This document shows, one piece after another, positions 7,858 through 15,726 of a DNA stretch of 64,000 nucleotides. The DNA lies in assembly GCF_025725685.1 (NCBI RefSeq), contig NZ_CP107008.1:1426001-1490000 (forward strand), given 5' to 3'. Position 1 is the stretch's first letter. Each line of letters starts with the position of its first letter. A model generated the notes under the pieces. That model did not search any database. It had not been told where the DNA came from and saw nothing but the letters and a program-made list of their open reading frames with translations. The translations under genes and the position numbers were made by a program. Source of the stretch: Halomonas sp. M4R1S46 (GTDB taxonomy: Bacteria; Pseudomonadota; Gammaproteobacteria; Pseudomonadales; Halomonadaceae).

Positions 7858-8442
7858 CTAGGCGGGGTCGATGGTCAGCAGTAGCCGCGGCTGGTCGGCC
7901 CCTATCGCCGGGCTGCGATGGACCAGCCCTCGGCCCTCGTTGCCGATCCAGCCGCTGCCCTTGAGCAGGGCGACATCCCCGGCCTGCAGTCGTTGGATGG
8001 CAGCATCCGCGAGGACGATATCCGGCTTGTCGGGGTGCGGGGCGCCGAGGCCGGCGCGGTCGACCGCCGCCTCGGGCAGCCACTCGCTGCCCGGGCCCAG
8101 GTAGGTGGTGACCAGCCGCACCGGCAGGTTGTCGCAGTGGAAGCGCGGGCACATGGGCGCGTCCAGCCGGCGCAGCCGCAGGCCCACCTCGTCGGTATCG
8201 AACAGGAACGCCATGGCCTCGGCCAGGGTCTGGATGTCCTCCACCAGGGGGCCGCAGGCGACGGGGCAGTGCAGCACCTCCCGCAGCGCGCTCCGCAAGG
8301 CATCGCCGGGTTCGCCACGCCAGGTGAAGGACAGGGGGCGCTTGGCCTGCGTCTCGGCCAGGGCACCGGCCAGCAGATCATGGGGCAGCGGACGGCGCAG
8401 CATGGCCAGGTTGATGGCGTCCTCGAAGATGCGTGGCAGCAC
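7858..8442 (-). CDS. DUF1826 protein, probably frameshifted at its 5' end
   Basis: A 194-residue DUF1826 protein, a family repeatedly found in Zur-controlled clusters, of unknown function. Family-like segments are EDAINLAMLRRPLP near the start, RFHCDNLPVRLVTTYLGPGS, and a C-terminal LLLTIDPA. The frame is open upstream but has no normal start. A strong ribosome site (GAGGAG) and ATG at 8519 lie in another frame, and adding one base to the seven-G run at 8482-8488 would join them and give a natural N-terminus. The given start is a GTG. It faces the dksA2 operon across a Zur-box-like palindrome. Confidence 0.75.
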   Translation of the reverse strand: MLPRIFEDAINLAMLRRPLPHDLLAGALAETQAKRPLSFTWRGEPGDALRSALREVLHCPVACGPLVEDIQTLAEAMAFLFDTDEVGLRLRRLDAPMCPRFHCDNLPVRLVTTYLGPGSEWLPEAAVDRAGLGAPHPDKPDIVLADAAIQRLQAGDVALLKGSGWIGNEGRGLVHRSPAIGADQPRLLLTIDPA

Positions 8443-8570
8443 CTCGATGTCCCCGCCTTCCGCCCAGTGAGGCGTCGTGGCGGGGGGGCGGGGCAGGGCA
8501 GGGGGGCGGTCAGCGGCATGGGCAACTCCTCGGCGGTAGCGTTCGGCACGCGTGAGTGGCTTGATTTAAT

Positions 8571-8588
8571 GGTATGTTATAACGTATC
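8571..8588. promoter_or_regulatory. Probable Zur box, DUF1826 / dksA2
   Basis: GGTATGTTATAACGTATC is an imperfect palindrome centred on GTTATAAC, the core of gammaproteobacterial Zur sites. It lies between the divergent DUF1826 and dksA2 genes, 56 bases before the latter. Both are classical zinc-starvation genes, so zinc-bound Zur repression of both directions is likely. Confidence 0.7.
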
Positions 8589-8644
8589 TTTTTTTCGCCG
8601 TTTGAAGCCACCTTCCGCCCCGCTGCTCAGGAGAGTCCCCCGAT

Positions 8645-9076
8645 ATGGCGTACAGCGCAGAGGAGCGTCGCCTGCTGGCGATGCCCGACGAGGCCTACAT
8701 GGACGACGAGCAGCGGGCCTTCTTTCGGCGCCGTCTGTTCGCCGAGCGAGAGATCATCGGGATGCGCCTTCAGGAGGTGCGCGAATCGATCGCCCACCAT
8801 GAGCGTGGCGGCGATGAGCTCGATCAGGCCGCCGGCGAGGAAGAGATGCGCCTGGCGCTGCGCCAGGCGGATCGTGAGACCCGCCTGTTGCGCAACATCG
8901 ATACGGCGCTGCGACGCCTCGACGAGGGCGAATACGGTTATTGCGAGGAGACGGGCCTGCCGATCGGCCTGGCCCGCCTGATGTTTCGTCCCACGGCACG
9001 GCTCTGCGTCGAGGCCAAGGCACGTCAGGAACAACGGGAACGCCATTACCACAAGGCGAGAGGAGATACCCGATGA
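8645..9076 (+). CDS. dksA2: Zinc-independent DksA paralogue (DksA2)
   Basis: A 143-residue RNA polymerase secondary-channel factor with a coiled-coil region (about 20-90) and a C-terminal finger. The finger reads CEET, then 17 residues, then CVEA. That is exactly the CxxT-x17-CxxA signature of Pseudomonas DksA2, where two of four zinc cysteines are missing and the protein works without zinc. It should replace DksA with ppGpp when zinc is scarce. The position behind a Zur box and the ATGA overlap with the next gene support this. Confidence 0.92.
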   Translation: MAYSAEERRLLAMPDEAYMDDEQRAFFRRRLFAEREIIGMRLQEVRESIAHHERGGDELDQAAGEEEMRLALRQADRETRLLRNIDTALRRLDEGEYGYCEETGLPIGLARLMFRPTARLCVEAKARQEQRERHYHKARGDTR

Positions 9077-9327
9077 GCCAGTCTCAGTCCCTGCCCGGCC
9101 CCTTCGCCGACCGGCTGTTGATCAGCAAGGCGGACCCGGTGTCGGACGATCACGTCTCCCCCGCCGCCGAGCAGCTCCGGGTCACACGGGGCGCTCTGGC
9201 CGCCGACCTGCTGATCGGGACCGGGCTGCACACGGGCGACGAAAGCCCCCATGCCGACGGCATCCCGCGGTTCGTCTTCATTACCCACGACATCGAGGCG
9301 GAGACCGCCGAGGACCCGAACGCATGA
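9073..9327 (+). CDS. Short COG0523 (CobW/ZigA-like) GTPase remnant
   Basis: An 84-residue protein starting at an ATG that overlaps the dksA2 stop. FADRLLISKADPVSD resembles the G4 region of COG0523 metal-chaperone GTPases (FADRxLLxKTD), and LLIGTGLHTG plus GIPRFVFITHDIE match later segments of that family. The P-loop, the CxCC metal site and most of the protein are absent. It may be a decayed Zur-regulated metallochaperone, although it keeps a clean frame and start/stop overlaps at both ends, so a retained mini-protein is possible. The assignment rests on short motifs. Confidence 0.6.
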   Translation: MSQSQSLPGPFADRLLISKADPVSDDHVSPAAEQLRVTRGALAADLLIGTGLHTGDESPHADGIPRFVFITHDIEAETAEDPNA

Positions 9328-10232
9328 CGCAAACCTCACTCATCGACATCGCCGAGGGCAGCGCCCATCAGCCCGCCATCCTGGCCTGGGTCGGCATGGA
9401 GGGCATCGACCTGCCGCTGCAGGTGGCGGGGCAGCCCATGGCCGCCCGGGCCGACGCGGGGGTCAGCCTGGACGACACCGAGGCCCGGGGCATCCACATG
9501 TCGCGGCTCTACCTGGCCCTCGAGCGCCTGGTCGGCCAGGACCTCACCCCGACGCGGTTGCGCGAGGTGCTGGCGCATTTCCTCGACAGCCACCACGGGC
9601 TCTCGCAGAGCGCCTTCCTCGAGTTCGAGGGCGAGGCCATGCTGCGCCGGCCCGCCCTGGTCAGCCCCCTGGCGGGCTGGAAGGCCTATCCCCTGGCCAT
9701 CCGCAGCCGCCTCACCTCCGCGGGTTTCGAGGCGCGGCTGGAGCTGAGCATCGGCTACTCCTCGACCTGTCCCTGCTCCGCGGCCCTGGCCCGCCAGCTC
9801 ATCCAGGAACGCTTCGACCGCGACTTCGCCGGGGAGCAGGCCGTCGACCGCGAGGCCGTGCGGGCCTGGCTGGGCAACGAGCAGGGCATCGCCGCCACGC
9901 CGCACAGCCAGCGCAGCCAGGCGCATCTCCAGCTGCGGCTGGCTCCCGACACCGAGACTCTGCCCGTGGTCGAGGTCATCGACCGGGTGGAGTCGGCCCT
10001 GGGCACGGCCCTGCAGACGGCGGTCAAGCGGGTCGACGAGCAGGCCTTCGCCCTGGCCAACGGGCAGAACCTGATGTTCTGCGAGGACGCCGCCCGTCGG
10101 CTGGATCGCGTCCTGCGCGAGCAGCCCGGCGTGATCGGCTTCCGGCTGCGGGTGGTGCACGCCGAGAGCCTGCACGCCCATGACGCCGTGGCGCGCAGCC
10201 AGTGGAACTGGCGCGAGGCAGGGCCGATCTGA
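9324..10232 (+). CDS. folE2: GTP cyclohydrolase FolE2 (type IB)
   Basis: A 302-residue GCYH-IB enzyme, which converts GTP to dihydroneopterin triphosphate at the head of folate biosynthesis. It can use metals other than zinc and replaces FolE under zinc limitation. Family marks are GIHMSRLY near residue 56, the catalytic cysteine region YSSTCPCSAALARQ (about 149-162) and NGQNLMFCEDAARR. Its ATG overlaps the upstream stop as ATGA, making it the third gene of the dksA2 operon and a member of the inferred Zur regulon. Confidence 0.95.
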   Translation: MTQTSLIDIAEGSAHQPAILAWVGMEGIDLPLQVAGQPMAARADAGVSLDDTEARGIHMSRLYLALERLVGQDLTPTRLREVLAHFLDSHHGLSQSAFLEFEGEAMLRRPALVSPLAGWKAYPLAIRSRLTSAGFEARLELSIGYSSTCPCSAALARQLIQERFDRDFAGEQAVDREAVRAWLGNEQGIAATPHSQRSQAHLQLRLAPDTETLPVVEVIDRVESALGTALQTAVKRVDEQAFALANGQNLMFCEDAARRLDRVLREQPGVIGFRLRVVHAESLHAHDAVARSQWNWREAGPI

Positions 10233-10279
10233 CGCCTCGATCCATCGGCCGAGAGGGCGCGACGAGAAGGCTCGCCCGC

Positions 10280-11104
10280 CTATTGGCGTGGTCCGGTGGA
10301 CCGCGGGGCCGTGGGCCCGAGCCGCCGTCCGACCAGGCTGGCCGCCAGGAACAGCAGCGTCGCCAGGCAGACGATGGTGGGGCCGGTGGGGGTGTCCAGG
10401 CGATAGGCGGCGGCCAGGCCGCCGTTGGCCGAGAGGACGCCGATCGCCGCCGCGACCAGCACCATGCGTTCCGGGGTACGGCTGAAGGGCCGGGCCGCGG
10501 CGGCGGGGATGATCAGCAAGGCGGCGATCAGCAGCACGCCCACCACCTTGATGGCCACGGCCACCACCATCGCCAGGCACAGCGTGAGCACCAGCTGCTC
10601 GCGCTTCGGGTCGATGCCGCTGGCATGGGCCAGGTCCGGGCTCAGGGTGGCGGTCAGCAGGGCCGACCAGCGCAGGCCGAGCAAGGCCAGCACCAGCAGC
10701 GCGCCGCCCCAGATGATCGCCAGGTCCGCCCGGCTCACGGCCAGGATATCGCCGACGAGATAGCCCATGAGGTCGATGCGCACGCCGGAGACGAAGGAGA
10801 CCGCTACCAGCCCGAAGGCCAGCGCCGAGTGGGCCGTGACGCCCAGCAGGGTATCCATGGCGTAGCCCCGGCCGCTCAGCACCGACACGGTCACCGCCAT
10901 CAGCAAGGAGACCGTCAGCACCCCGGCGAACAGCGAGGTGGACAGCACCAGGGAGAGTGCCACCCCGAGGATGGCCGCATGGGCGGTGGCGTCGCCGAAA
11001 TAGGCCATGCGTCGCCAGACCACGAAGCAGCCCAGCGGCGCGGCGGCCAGGGCCACGCCGGTACCGCCCAGGGCCGCGCGGACCAGGAAGTCGTCGAGCA
11101 TCAT
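10280..11104 (-). CDS. znuB: Zinc ABC transporter permease ZnuB
   Basis: A 274-residue inner-membrane protein with about eight hydrophobic segments. ABC-3 family features include WRRMAYFGDATAHAAILG (about 30-47) and GVLLIAALLIIPAAAARPFS. It forms the channel of the high-affinity zinc importer with ZnuC and ZnuA. The start is one of two tandem ATGs overlapping the znuC TGA, so the genes are coupled. It is convergent with folE2, 47 bp apart, and would be transcribed from the zur promoter. Confidence 0.95.
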   Translation of the reverse strand: MMLDDFLVRAALGGTGVALAAAPLGCFVVWRRMAYFGDATAHAAILGVALSLVLSTSLFAGVLTVSLLMAVTVSVLSGRGYAMDTLLGVTAHSALAFGLVAVSFVSGVRIDLMGYLVGDILAVSRADLAIIWGGALLVLALLGLRWSALLTATLSPDLAHASGIDPKREQLVLTLCLAMVVAVAIKVVGVLLIAALLIIPAAAARPFSRTPERMVLVAAAIGVLSANGGLAAAYRLDTPTGPTIVCLATLLFLAASLVGRRLGPTAPRSTGPRQ

Positions 11105-11817
11105 GGCAAGGCCTCCGTGAGGGCGTGATCGTGTCGGTAGAAGGCCACCGCGTCCCGCTCGTCGATGCCCAGCAGGTTGCGGTAGGCCGGAGAGCTGGCC
11201 ACCGCCTCGGGCCGGCCCTGGCAGCAGATGTGGCCGTTGAGGCAGATCACGCGGTCCGAGGCCTTCATCACCACGTGCAGCTCGTGGCTGACCATCAGCA
11301 CGCTGCAGCCGAGCTCCCGGCGCACGCGGTCGATCTGGCGATAGAAGGCCGCCGTGGCGCGATGGTCGAGACCCTGGTTGGCCTCGTCGAGGATCAGCAG
11401 GTCGGGCCGCCCGAGCAGGGCGCGGGCCAGCAGCACGCGCTGGAACTGGCCCCCCGAGAGCGTGGCCATCTGGCGGTCGGCCAGCCCCTCGGCGCCGGCC
11501 TGCTCGAGTGCCCGGTGCAGGGCGTCGGCGGGCCGGCGCCGGGGCAGGGCCATGAAGCGGGCCACGGTCATGGGCAGCGTCGGATCGATGTGCAGGCGTT
11601 GCGGCACATAGCCGAGGGTCAACGCCGAGTGGTGCTCGATCTTGCCCCGGGTCGGCGTCAGGGCACCGATGATCACCCGCAGCAGGGTGGTCTTGCCCGA
11701 GCCGTTCGGTCCCACGACGGTCACGATCTCGCCCGCCTGCAGGGCCAGGTCGATGCCCGCCAGGATGGTGTTGCCGCGCCGGGTGACGCCGATGTCGTGC
11801 AGGGTCAGCAGGGGCAT
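11101..11817 (-). CDS. znuC: Zinc ABC transporter ATP-binding protein ZnuC
   Basis: A 238-residue ATPase with Walker A GPNGSGKTT (about 36-44), signature LSGGQFQRV, Walker B LLILDEANQGLD and the H-loop in VSHELHVVM. The Asn-Gln after the Walker B glutamate is typical of ZnuC. The ATG at 11817 lies 13 bases inside the end of zur, and its stop overlaps znuB. The gene order zur-znuC-znuB, with divergent znuA, is the common gammaproteobacterial layout. Confidence 0.95.
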   Translation of the reverse strand: MPLLTLHDIGVTRRGNTILAGIDLALQAGEIVTVVGPNGSGKTTLLRVIIGALTPTRGKIEHHSALTLGYVPQRLHIDPTLPMTVARFMALPRRRPADALHRALEQAGAEGLADRQMATLSGGQFQRVLLARALLGRPDLLILDEANQGLDHRATAAFYRQIDRVRRELGCSVLMVSHELHVVMKASDRVICLNGHICCQGRPEAVASSPAYRNLLGIDERDAVAFYRHDHALTEALP

Positions 11818-12290
11818 GGAGTGTCCTCGTGACGGCAGGTGGCGCAGAGTCCGTGCATCTCGATCATGGTGGCGTCGACCCGGAAGCCGGCTCCCCCGGG
11901 CGGCGCCACCATCCCGGTGGTGCCCGGCTCGAGGAGGATCTCCTCGACCGACCCGCAACGCCGGCACAGGGTGAAGGCCGCCTCATGGCGCGCTTCCGGT
12001 GCGCGGCAGGCGACGAAGGCGTTGGCGCTCTCCAGGCGGTGGACGAGGCCGTGATGGACCAGGAAGCGCAGCGCGCGATAGACGATCGGCGGCTGGGCGC
12101 CTGCGCCTTCCTCGGCCAGGCAATCGAGGATGTCGTAGGCCTTCATGGCCCGCCGGCGGTCGAGCAGGATCTCCAGGACCCGCCGACGGCCGGGCGTCAG
12201 CTGCAGGCGCCGTCGCCGGCAGAGGCGCTCCGCCTCGGCCAGCAGCCGGGGGGTTGGCGGTGAGGGAAGGACCGTGGTATCGCCTTGCAT
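11805..12290 (-). CDS. zur: Zinc uptake regulator Zur (Fur family)
   Basis: A 161-residue Fur-family repressor. The N-terminal winged helix contains LTPGRRRVLEILLDRRRAMKAYDIL and PPIVYRALRFLVHHGLVHRL. The C-terminal metal domain has HEAAFTLCRRCGSVEE and a final LCATCRHED, giving two CxxC pairs for structural zinc. Zinc-bound Zur should repress the divergent znuA, its own operon and the dksA2/DUF1826 genes. The first gene of zur-znuC-znuB, it starts about 30 bases from the palindrome at 12319-12340. Confidence 0.94.
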   Translation of the reverse strand: MQGDTTVLPSPPTPRLLAEAERLCRRRRLQLTPGRRRVLEILLDRRRAMKAYDILDCLAEEGAGAQPPIVYRALRFLVHHGLVHRLESANAFVACRAPEARHEAAFTLCRRCGSVEEILLEPGTTGMVAPPGGAGFRVDATMIEMHGLCATCRHEDTPCPC

Positions 12291-12318
12291 GCTGATGAGA
12301 CACTTGGTAATTTTGGTG

Positions 12319-12340
12319 ATGTTATATCATTACATAACAT
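12319..12340. promoter_or_regulatory. Probable Zur box, zur / znuA
   Basis: ATGTTAT (12319-12325) and ATAACAT (12334-12340) are perfect inverted repeats separated by eight AT-rich bases. They lie in the 81-bp gap between the divergent zur and znuA starts. The ATGTTAT half-site matches the gammaproteobacterial Zur consensus and resembles the box at 8571. Confidence 0.75.
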
Positions 12341-12371
12341 GGCCGGCAACGGGCCTTCTCGGAGATATCGC

Positions 12372-13376
12372 ATGCTCGTCAGTTCCCGCTCGCTACTGCT
12401 TCCCTTGCTCGCCACCCCCGCCCTGGCGGCCGCCGAGGTCCCCACGGTGGCGGTGGACATCCCGCCGGTGCATGCCCTGGCCTCCCAGGTCATGGGGGAC
12501 CTCGGTGCGCCCGAGCTGGTCATCCGGCCCGGTGCCTCGCCCCATGGCTACTCCATGCGTCCCTCCGAGGCCGCCAGCCTGGACCGGGCCGAGGTGGTGT
12601 TCTGGGTCGGGGAGGCGCTGACGCCCTGGCTCGAGCGCTCGCTCGCGTCATTGGCCGGCGACGCTACCACGGTCGAGCTGCTGGACGTGCCCGGCCTGGT
12701 CCGCCATGACTACCGCCACGGGGCCACCTTCGAGGCCCATGCGCATGGCGAGGAACCGGCGCATGGTCACCACGATACTGACGACCATGACCATGACCAT
12801 GACCATGACCATGACCATGACCACCAGGTCGAGCGTGGCCATCAGCATGGCCATGAGGGCCCCGATCCCCATGCCTGGCTCGATCCTCGCAATGCCCAGG
12901 TCTGGCTGGGCGTCATGGCCGAGGCGCTGGCCGAGGCGGACCCGGCCCACGCCGCGACCTATCGGGAGAACGCCCTGCAGGGCCAGGCGGAGCTGGAGCG
13001 GCTGATCGAGGACGTCGAGCAGCGCCTGGCGGCGGCCGGGGAGTCCCGTTTCATCGTCTTCCACGATGCCTACCAGTACTTCGAGCGGCGCTTCGATGTG
13101 CCGGCCGCCGGTGCCATCTCCCTGGGCGATGCCTCCGACCCGAGCCCGGCGCGGGTGCGGGAGATCCAGCGCCGGGTCGAGGCGCTCGACATCGACTGCG
13201 TGTTCTCCGAGCCGCAGTACAATCCCGAGCTGGTGCGCAGCGTGTTCGGCGACATGGCCGTGGACACCTCGGTGGTCATCGATCCCCTGGGCGTGGGGCA
13301 CTCGCCCGGTCCGGCTCTCTATGCCGGCGTCATCCACGACCTGGCGGAGGGCGTGGCACGTTGCGCGGCAGAGTGA
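12372..13376 (+). CDS. znuA: Zinc ABC transporter substrate-binding protein ZnuA
   Basis: A 334-residue periplasmic zinc-binding protein with a signal peptide (SLLLPLLATPALAAA, cleavage near 21). It has the family ligands: the first histidine in DIPPVHALA, GASPHGYSMRPSEA, DPHAWLDPRNA and IVFHDAYQYFE. A histidine-rich acidic loop (about residues 120-165) with an Asp-His run, typical of ZnuA, lies between the first and second ligands. GGAGAT at 12361 supports this start over a longer frame. It delivers zinc to ZnuBC. Confidence 0.95.
   Translation: MLVSSRSLLLPLLATPALAAAEVPTVAVDIPPVHALASQVMGDLGAPELVIRPGASPHGYSMRPSEAASLDRAEVVFWVGEALTPWLERSLASLAGDATTVELLDVPGLVRHDYRHGATFEAHAHGEEPAHGHHDTDDHDHDHDHDHDHDHQVERGHQHGHEGPDPHAWLDPRNAQVWLGVMAEALAEADPAHAATYRENALQGQAELERLIEDVEQRLAAAGESRFIVFHDAYQYFERRFDVPAAGAISLGDASDPSPARVREIQRRVEALDIDCVFSEPQYNPELVRSVFGDMAVDTSVVIDPLGVGHSPGPALYAGVIHDLAEGVARCAAE
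12783..12824 (+). repeat. Hexamer tandem repeat in znuA
   Basis: Seven consecutive copies of GACCAT (the last ending CAC) encode the alternating Asp-His run of the ZnuA metal loop. Because the unit is six bases, copy-number change would keep the frame and simply lengthen or shorten the loop. Confidence 0.85.
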
Positions 13377-13536
13377 CGCCGGCTCGCCCCCAGGACGTGA
13401 GGCCTCGATGCAGGCGGCGGGAAGCGCCGGAAAGGTTGGCGATGCCTGACCGACGGGATTGCCCAGGGACATGCCATGTGCCAGCGTAAGGCCAGACGAG
13501 ATCGAAGCGTTCCGTTGTGACCGAAATAGGCCGACC

Positions 13537-14274
13537 ATGACGCCTGCGCCCTGCCTGGGCATCCTGCTGCCCGATGACGGGCCGGATGACTACGAGTGGT
13601 ACACCCTGGGGACGACACGGCCCGACGCTGAGCGACTGCCCCGCCTCGAGATCGGCAGGATTCCCAGCGATGGCCACCATACCCCGGCCGCACTGTTGGC
13701 CCTCGGCGCCCCCGAACGGCTTGCCCCGGCCGGGACCGCGCTGGTAGCGGAGGGCGCCCAGGCGGTGGTCTGGGCCTGTACCAGCGCCAGCTTCGTCGGG
13801 GGCCTGGACTGGGCCCGGCAGCAGGCCGCCGCGCTGCAGGCCGCACTGGGCGTACCGGTCACGAGCACGGCGCTGGCCTTCCTCGAGGCCCTCGAGGCGC
13901 TGGGGCGCGACCACGTCGACCTGCTGAGCCCCTATCCCGATGATGTGACGCTGCGGCTGGTGAACTTCCTCCGTGAGGGGGGCGTCACGGTGCGCCACGC
14001 CAAGGCGCTGGACTGCCCCTATGCCGCCGATTCCCACCAGGCCGATCTCCTGGCGGAGATCCGCCGCTTCCGCGACCGGCACCCCGATCCCTCGATGCCC
14101 CTGCTGGTGCCCGACACGGCCGTCGACACGCTCGGTCGGCTGGCGGCGGTGGGCCGGGAGGCCGGCAGCGTCGTCCTGACCGCCAACCAGGTCAGCCTCT
14201 GGGCGGGGCTCAAGCGCCTCGGGTGGCCCGCCTGTCCGCCGACCCTGCTCGGTGATCTGGCGGCGGCACGCTAA
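13537..14274 (+). CDS. Asp/Glu racemase superfamily, maleate isomerase-like protein
   Basis: A 245-residue protein of the Asp/Glu/hydantoin racemase superfamily, closest by eye to maleate cis-trans isomerase / arylmalonate decarboxylase. WACTSASFVGG (about 78-88) has the N-terminal catalytic cysteine environment. The second cysteine seen in racemases and isomerases is not obvious: VVLTANQVSLW occupies that region. Decarboxylase-like or isomerase chemistry therefore cannot be settled. The start was chosen at MTPAPCLGILLPDDG, where the domain begins. Confidence 0.7.
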   Translation: MTPAPCLGILLPDDGPDDYEWYTLGTTRPDAERLPRLEIGRIPSDGHHTPAALLALGAPERLAPAGTALVAEGAQAVVWACTSASFVGGLDWARQQAAALQAALGVPVTSTALAFLEALEALGRDHVDLLSPYPDDVTLRLVNFLREGGVTVRHAKALDCPYAADSHQADLLAEIRRFRDRHPDPSMPLLVPDTAVDTLGRLAAVGREAGSVVLTANQVSLWAGLKRLGWPACPPTLLGDLAAAR

Positions 14275-14677
14275 CCATGCTGGTATCGGTCGGTGCCCAA
14301 GGGCCGGTCCCGGGCGCTCAGTCCCGAGAATAGGGCGCCCATCAAGGTCGCCGGCCCATGGCCGGGTCTCTCGGCAGTCGAAAGCCTGATTTTGCATCGG
14401 CCACCGCCTTTTCCCCTGGGTTGCCGATACCCTCGGCTTCGCCAGGGACTATAGTTAATAGGCCAGGCCGGACGCCCACCCCAGGCGGCCAGAAGGCTAA
14501 GCGCAAAGAACCTGGGTCTATGTACCCCATGTGCGACCTCATCTTCTTCATGCGATTCCTCTTCTCTCTCACCAGGACCGGCCGGACCTGGCATGGTTGT
14601 CTGCGGATCGCCTTGACGAGGTGGATCAGGCCTCCGCGGAACGGCATTGATGGCTTCACGGCAGTTCGAGGTGTCCC
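14275..14677. other. 403-bp intergenic stretch, no gene supported
   Basis: This interval lies between the racemase-like gene and a small secreted protein gene. It contains several short inverted repeats, for instance CCCTCGGCTTCGCCAGGG near 14430, and AT-rich patches near 14450. Reading frames on both strands lack plausible starts or recognisable families. It probably holds the promoter of the gene at 14678. A structured leader cannot be excluded. Confidence 0.35.
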
Positions 14678-14953
14678 ATGAAACGCACGATTCTTACGAC
14701 CTCGTTCGTCCTGTGCTTGCTGGCCTCCGCATCGGCGCTGGCCATGGATTCGTCGGCATTGCAGCAGCGCAGTGCGGGGCTACACACCGGCAGTGGTACC
14801 AGCCTGATGCAGGCCGGTGAGCTTCCGGTCCTGGCCAACGATTCCGCTTACTGGGAACAACGCAGTGCACGCCTGCACAAGGCGCTGGTTCCCCAGGAAC
14901 AGCTCCAGGAGCAGCAGCGCAGCGTCAGGGAAGAGACTCCCTGGTGGCGGTAA
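14678..14953 (+). CDS. Small secreted protein of unknown function
   Basis: A 91-residue protein with a clear signal peptide (FVLCLLASASALA, cleavage near residue 22). The mature polar region of about 69 residues carries two similar motifs: LQQRSAGLHTGS (about 28-39) and WEQRSARLHKAL (about 59-70). I do not recognise the family. An internal duplication of an xQRSAxLH motif is visible. It has a strong hairpin terminator 20 bases downstream, so it is probably a real, separately expressed gene. Confidence 0.65.
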   Translation: MKRTILTTSFVLCLLASASALAMDSSALQQRSAGLHTGSGTSLMQAGELPVLANDSAYWEQRSARLHKALVPQEQLQEQQRSVREETPWWR

Positions 14954-14972
14954 GGCGGTGACAGCATGTCTC

Positions 14973-15003
14973 GGGCCGGGGCCTCGTGCCCCGGCCCTCT
15001 TGT
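14973..15003 (+). terminator. Rho-independent terminator
   Basis: GGGCCGGGGC (14973-14982), loop CTCGT, GCCCCGGCCC (14988-14997), followed by TCTTGTT. A perfect 10-bp GC stem with a T-rich tail directly after the small secreted protein gene. Confidence 0.8.
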
Positions 15004-15063
15004 TGGCGATGCCGGGCGGGAGCGCGCCTCGGCCTGGTGCGCTGAGCCGGGCCGTCGCGAGCG

Positions 15064-15549
15064 TCACTCCCGAGCCGGGGTGCTGGCCAGCAGCCGGACC
15101 CGGAGGAAGCCGGCCAGACCGAGCGCGCCTCGTCGCATCATGGCGTGATGGCTCCAGGTGAAGAGGGGGCGGGCGAGGGGAGCGAGCAGGTTCATCCAGC
15201 GCCGGCGGGTGCGCACCTGCCAGTGGTAGCGAACCTCGGTACCGTCTCCCGTCTCGCGGAGTTCCCAGCGTCCCACGCCCTCCAGGTCCCCCCGGGCCTC
15301 GGCCTCGATCAGCGTGGGCGGGCGCACCCGGGTCACGCGAATCGCGAAGCGCAATCGGTAGCCGAGGCGACTTCGCCAGGTATAGCGGTAGCGGCTGCCG
15401 ATGCCCCGTCGGTCGCCCCGGGCCAGGGGTTCCACCTCGACCAGCCCCGGCCACCAGCCCGGCCACTGGTCCGGGTGGCTCAAGGCCCGGTAGACCCGGT
15501 CGATGGGCGCCTCGAGCCGCCAGCAGGTGACGAAACGGTAGAGTGTCAT
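15064..15549 (-). CDS. SRPBCC superfamily protein (polyketide cyclase/dehydrase-like)
   Basis: A 161-residue START/Bet v1-fold protein. It begins YRFVTCWRLEAPIDRVYRAL, continues with HPDQWPGWWPGLVEVEPL and has the usual alternating strand pattern to a C-terminal amphipathic helix (FTWSHHAMMRRGALGLAGFL). The fold binds hydrophobic ligands; many members are uncharacterised. It is convergent with the small secreted protein gene, with a terminator between. A specific ligand cannot be assigned. Confidence 0.8.
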   Translation of the reverse strand: MTLYRFVTCWRLEAPIDRVYRALSHPDQWPGWWPGLVEVEPLARGDRRGIGSRYRYTWRSRLGYRLRFAIRVTRVRPPTLIEAEARGDLEGVGRWELRETGDGTEVRYHWQVRTRRRWMNLLAPLARPLFTWSHHAMMRRGALGLAGFLRVRLLASTPARE

Positions 15550-15726
15550 GGGTCAGGGGGCCGGAGCGGCTCTGGCTGTACTTGCCGAACAGCATAGCAG
15601 TGCCGTCACCCTCCCCGGGCCGATGGCGGCGGGCGTCGACGTCACGCCAAGCGGCGGGAGAGGGAGAGATGGCCCGCTTCGAGGAGCCATGGCGGGCCCG
15701 GCGCCGAGGCGCCGGGCGGGGCAGGA

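Noticed and set aside
14400..14530. Pieces resembling a c-di-GMP-I (GEMM) riboswitch: GGGTTGCCGATACC near 14418 and GCGCAAAGAACCTGGGTCTA near 14499
   Set aside because: They occur in the reverse order for that riboswitch and the required stems do not form between them; no GGDEF/EAL-type gene follows.
15697..15716. CCCGGCGCC/GGCGCCGGG hairpin after nhaD as a terminator
   Set aside because: The loop is only two bases and no T-run follows on the minus strand; too weak to annotate.
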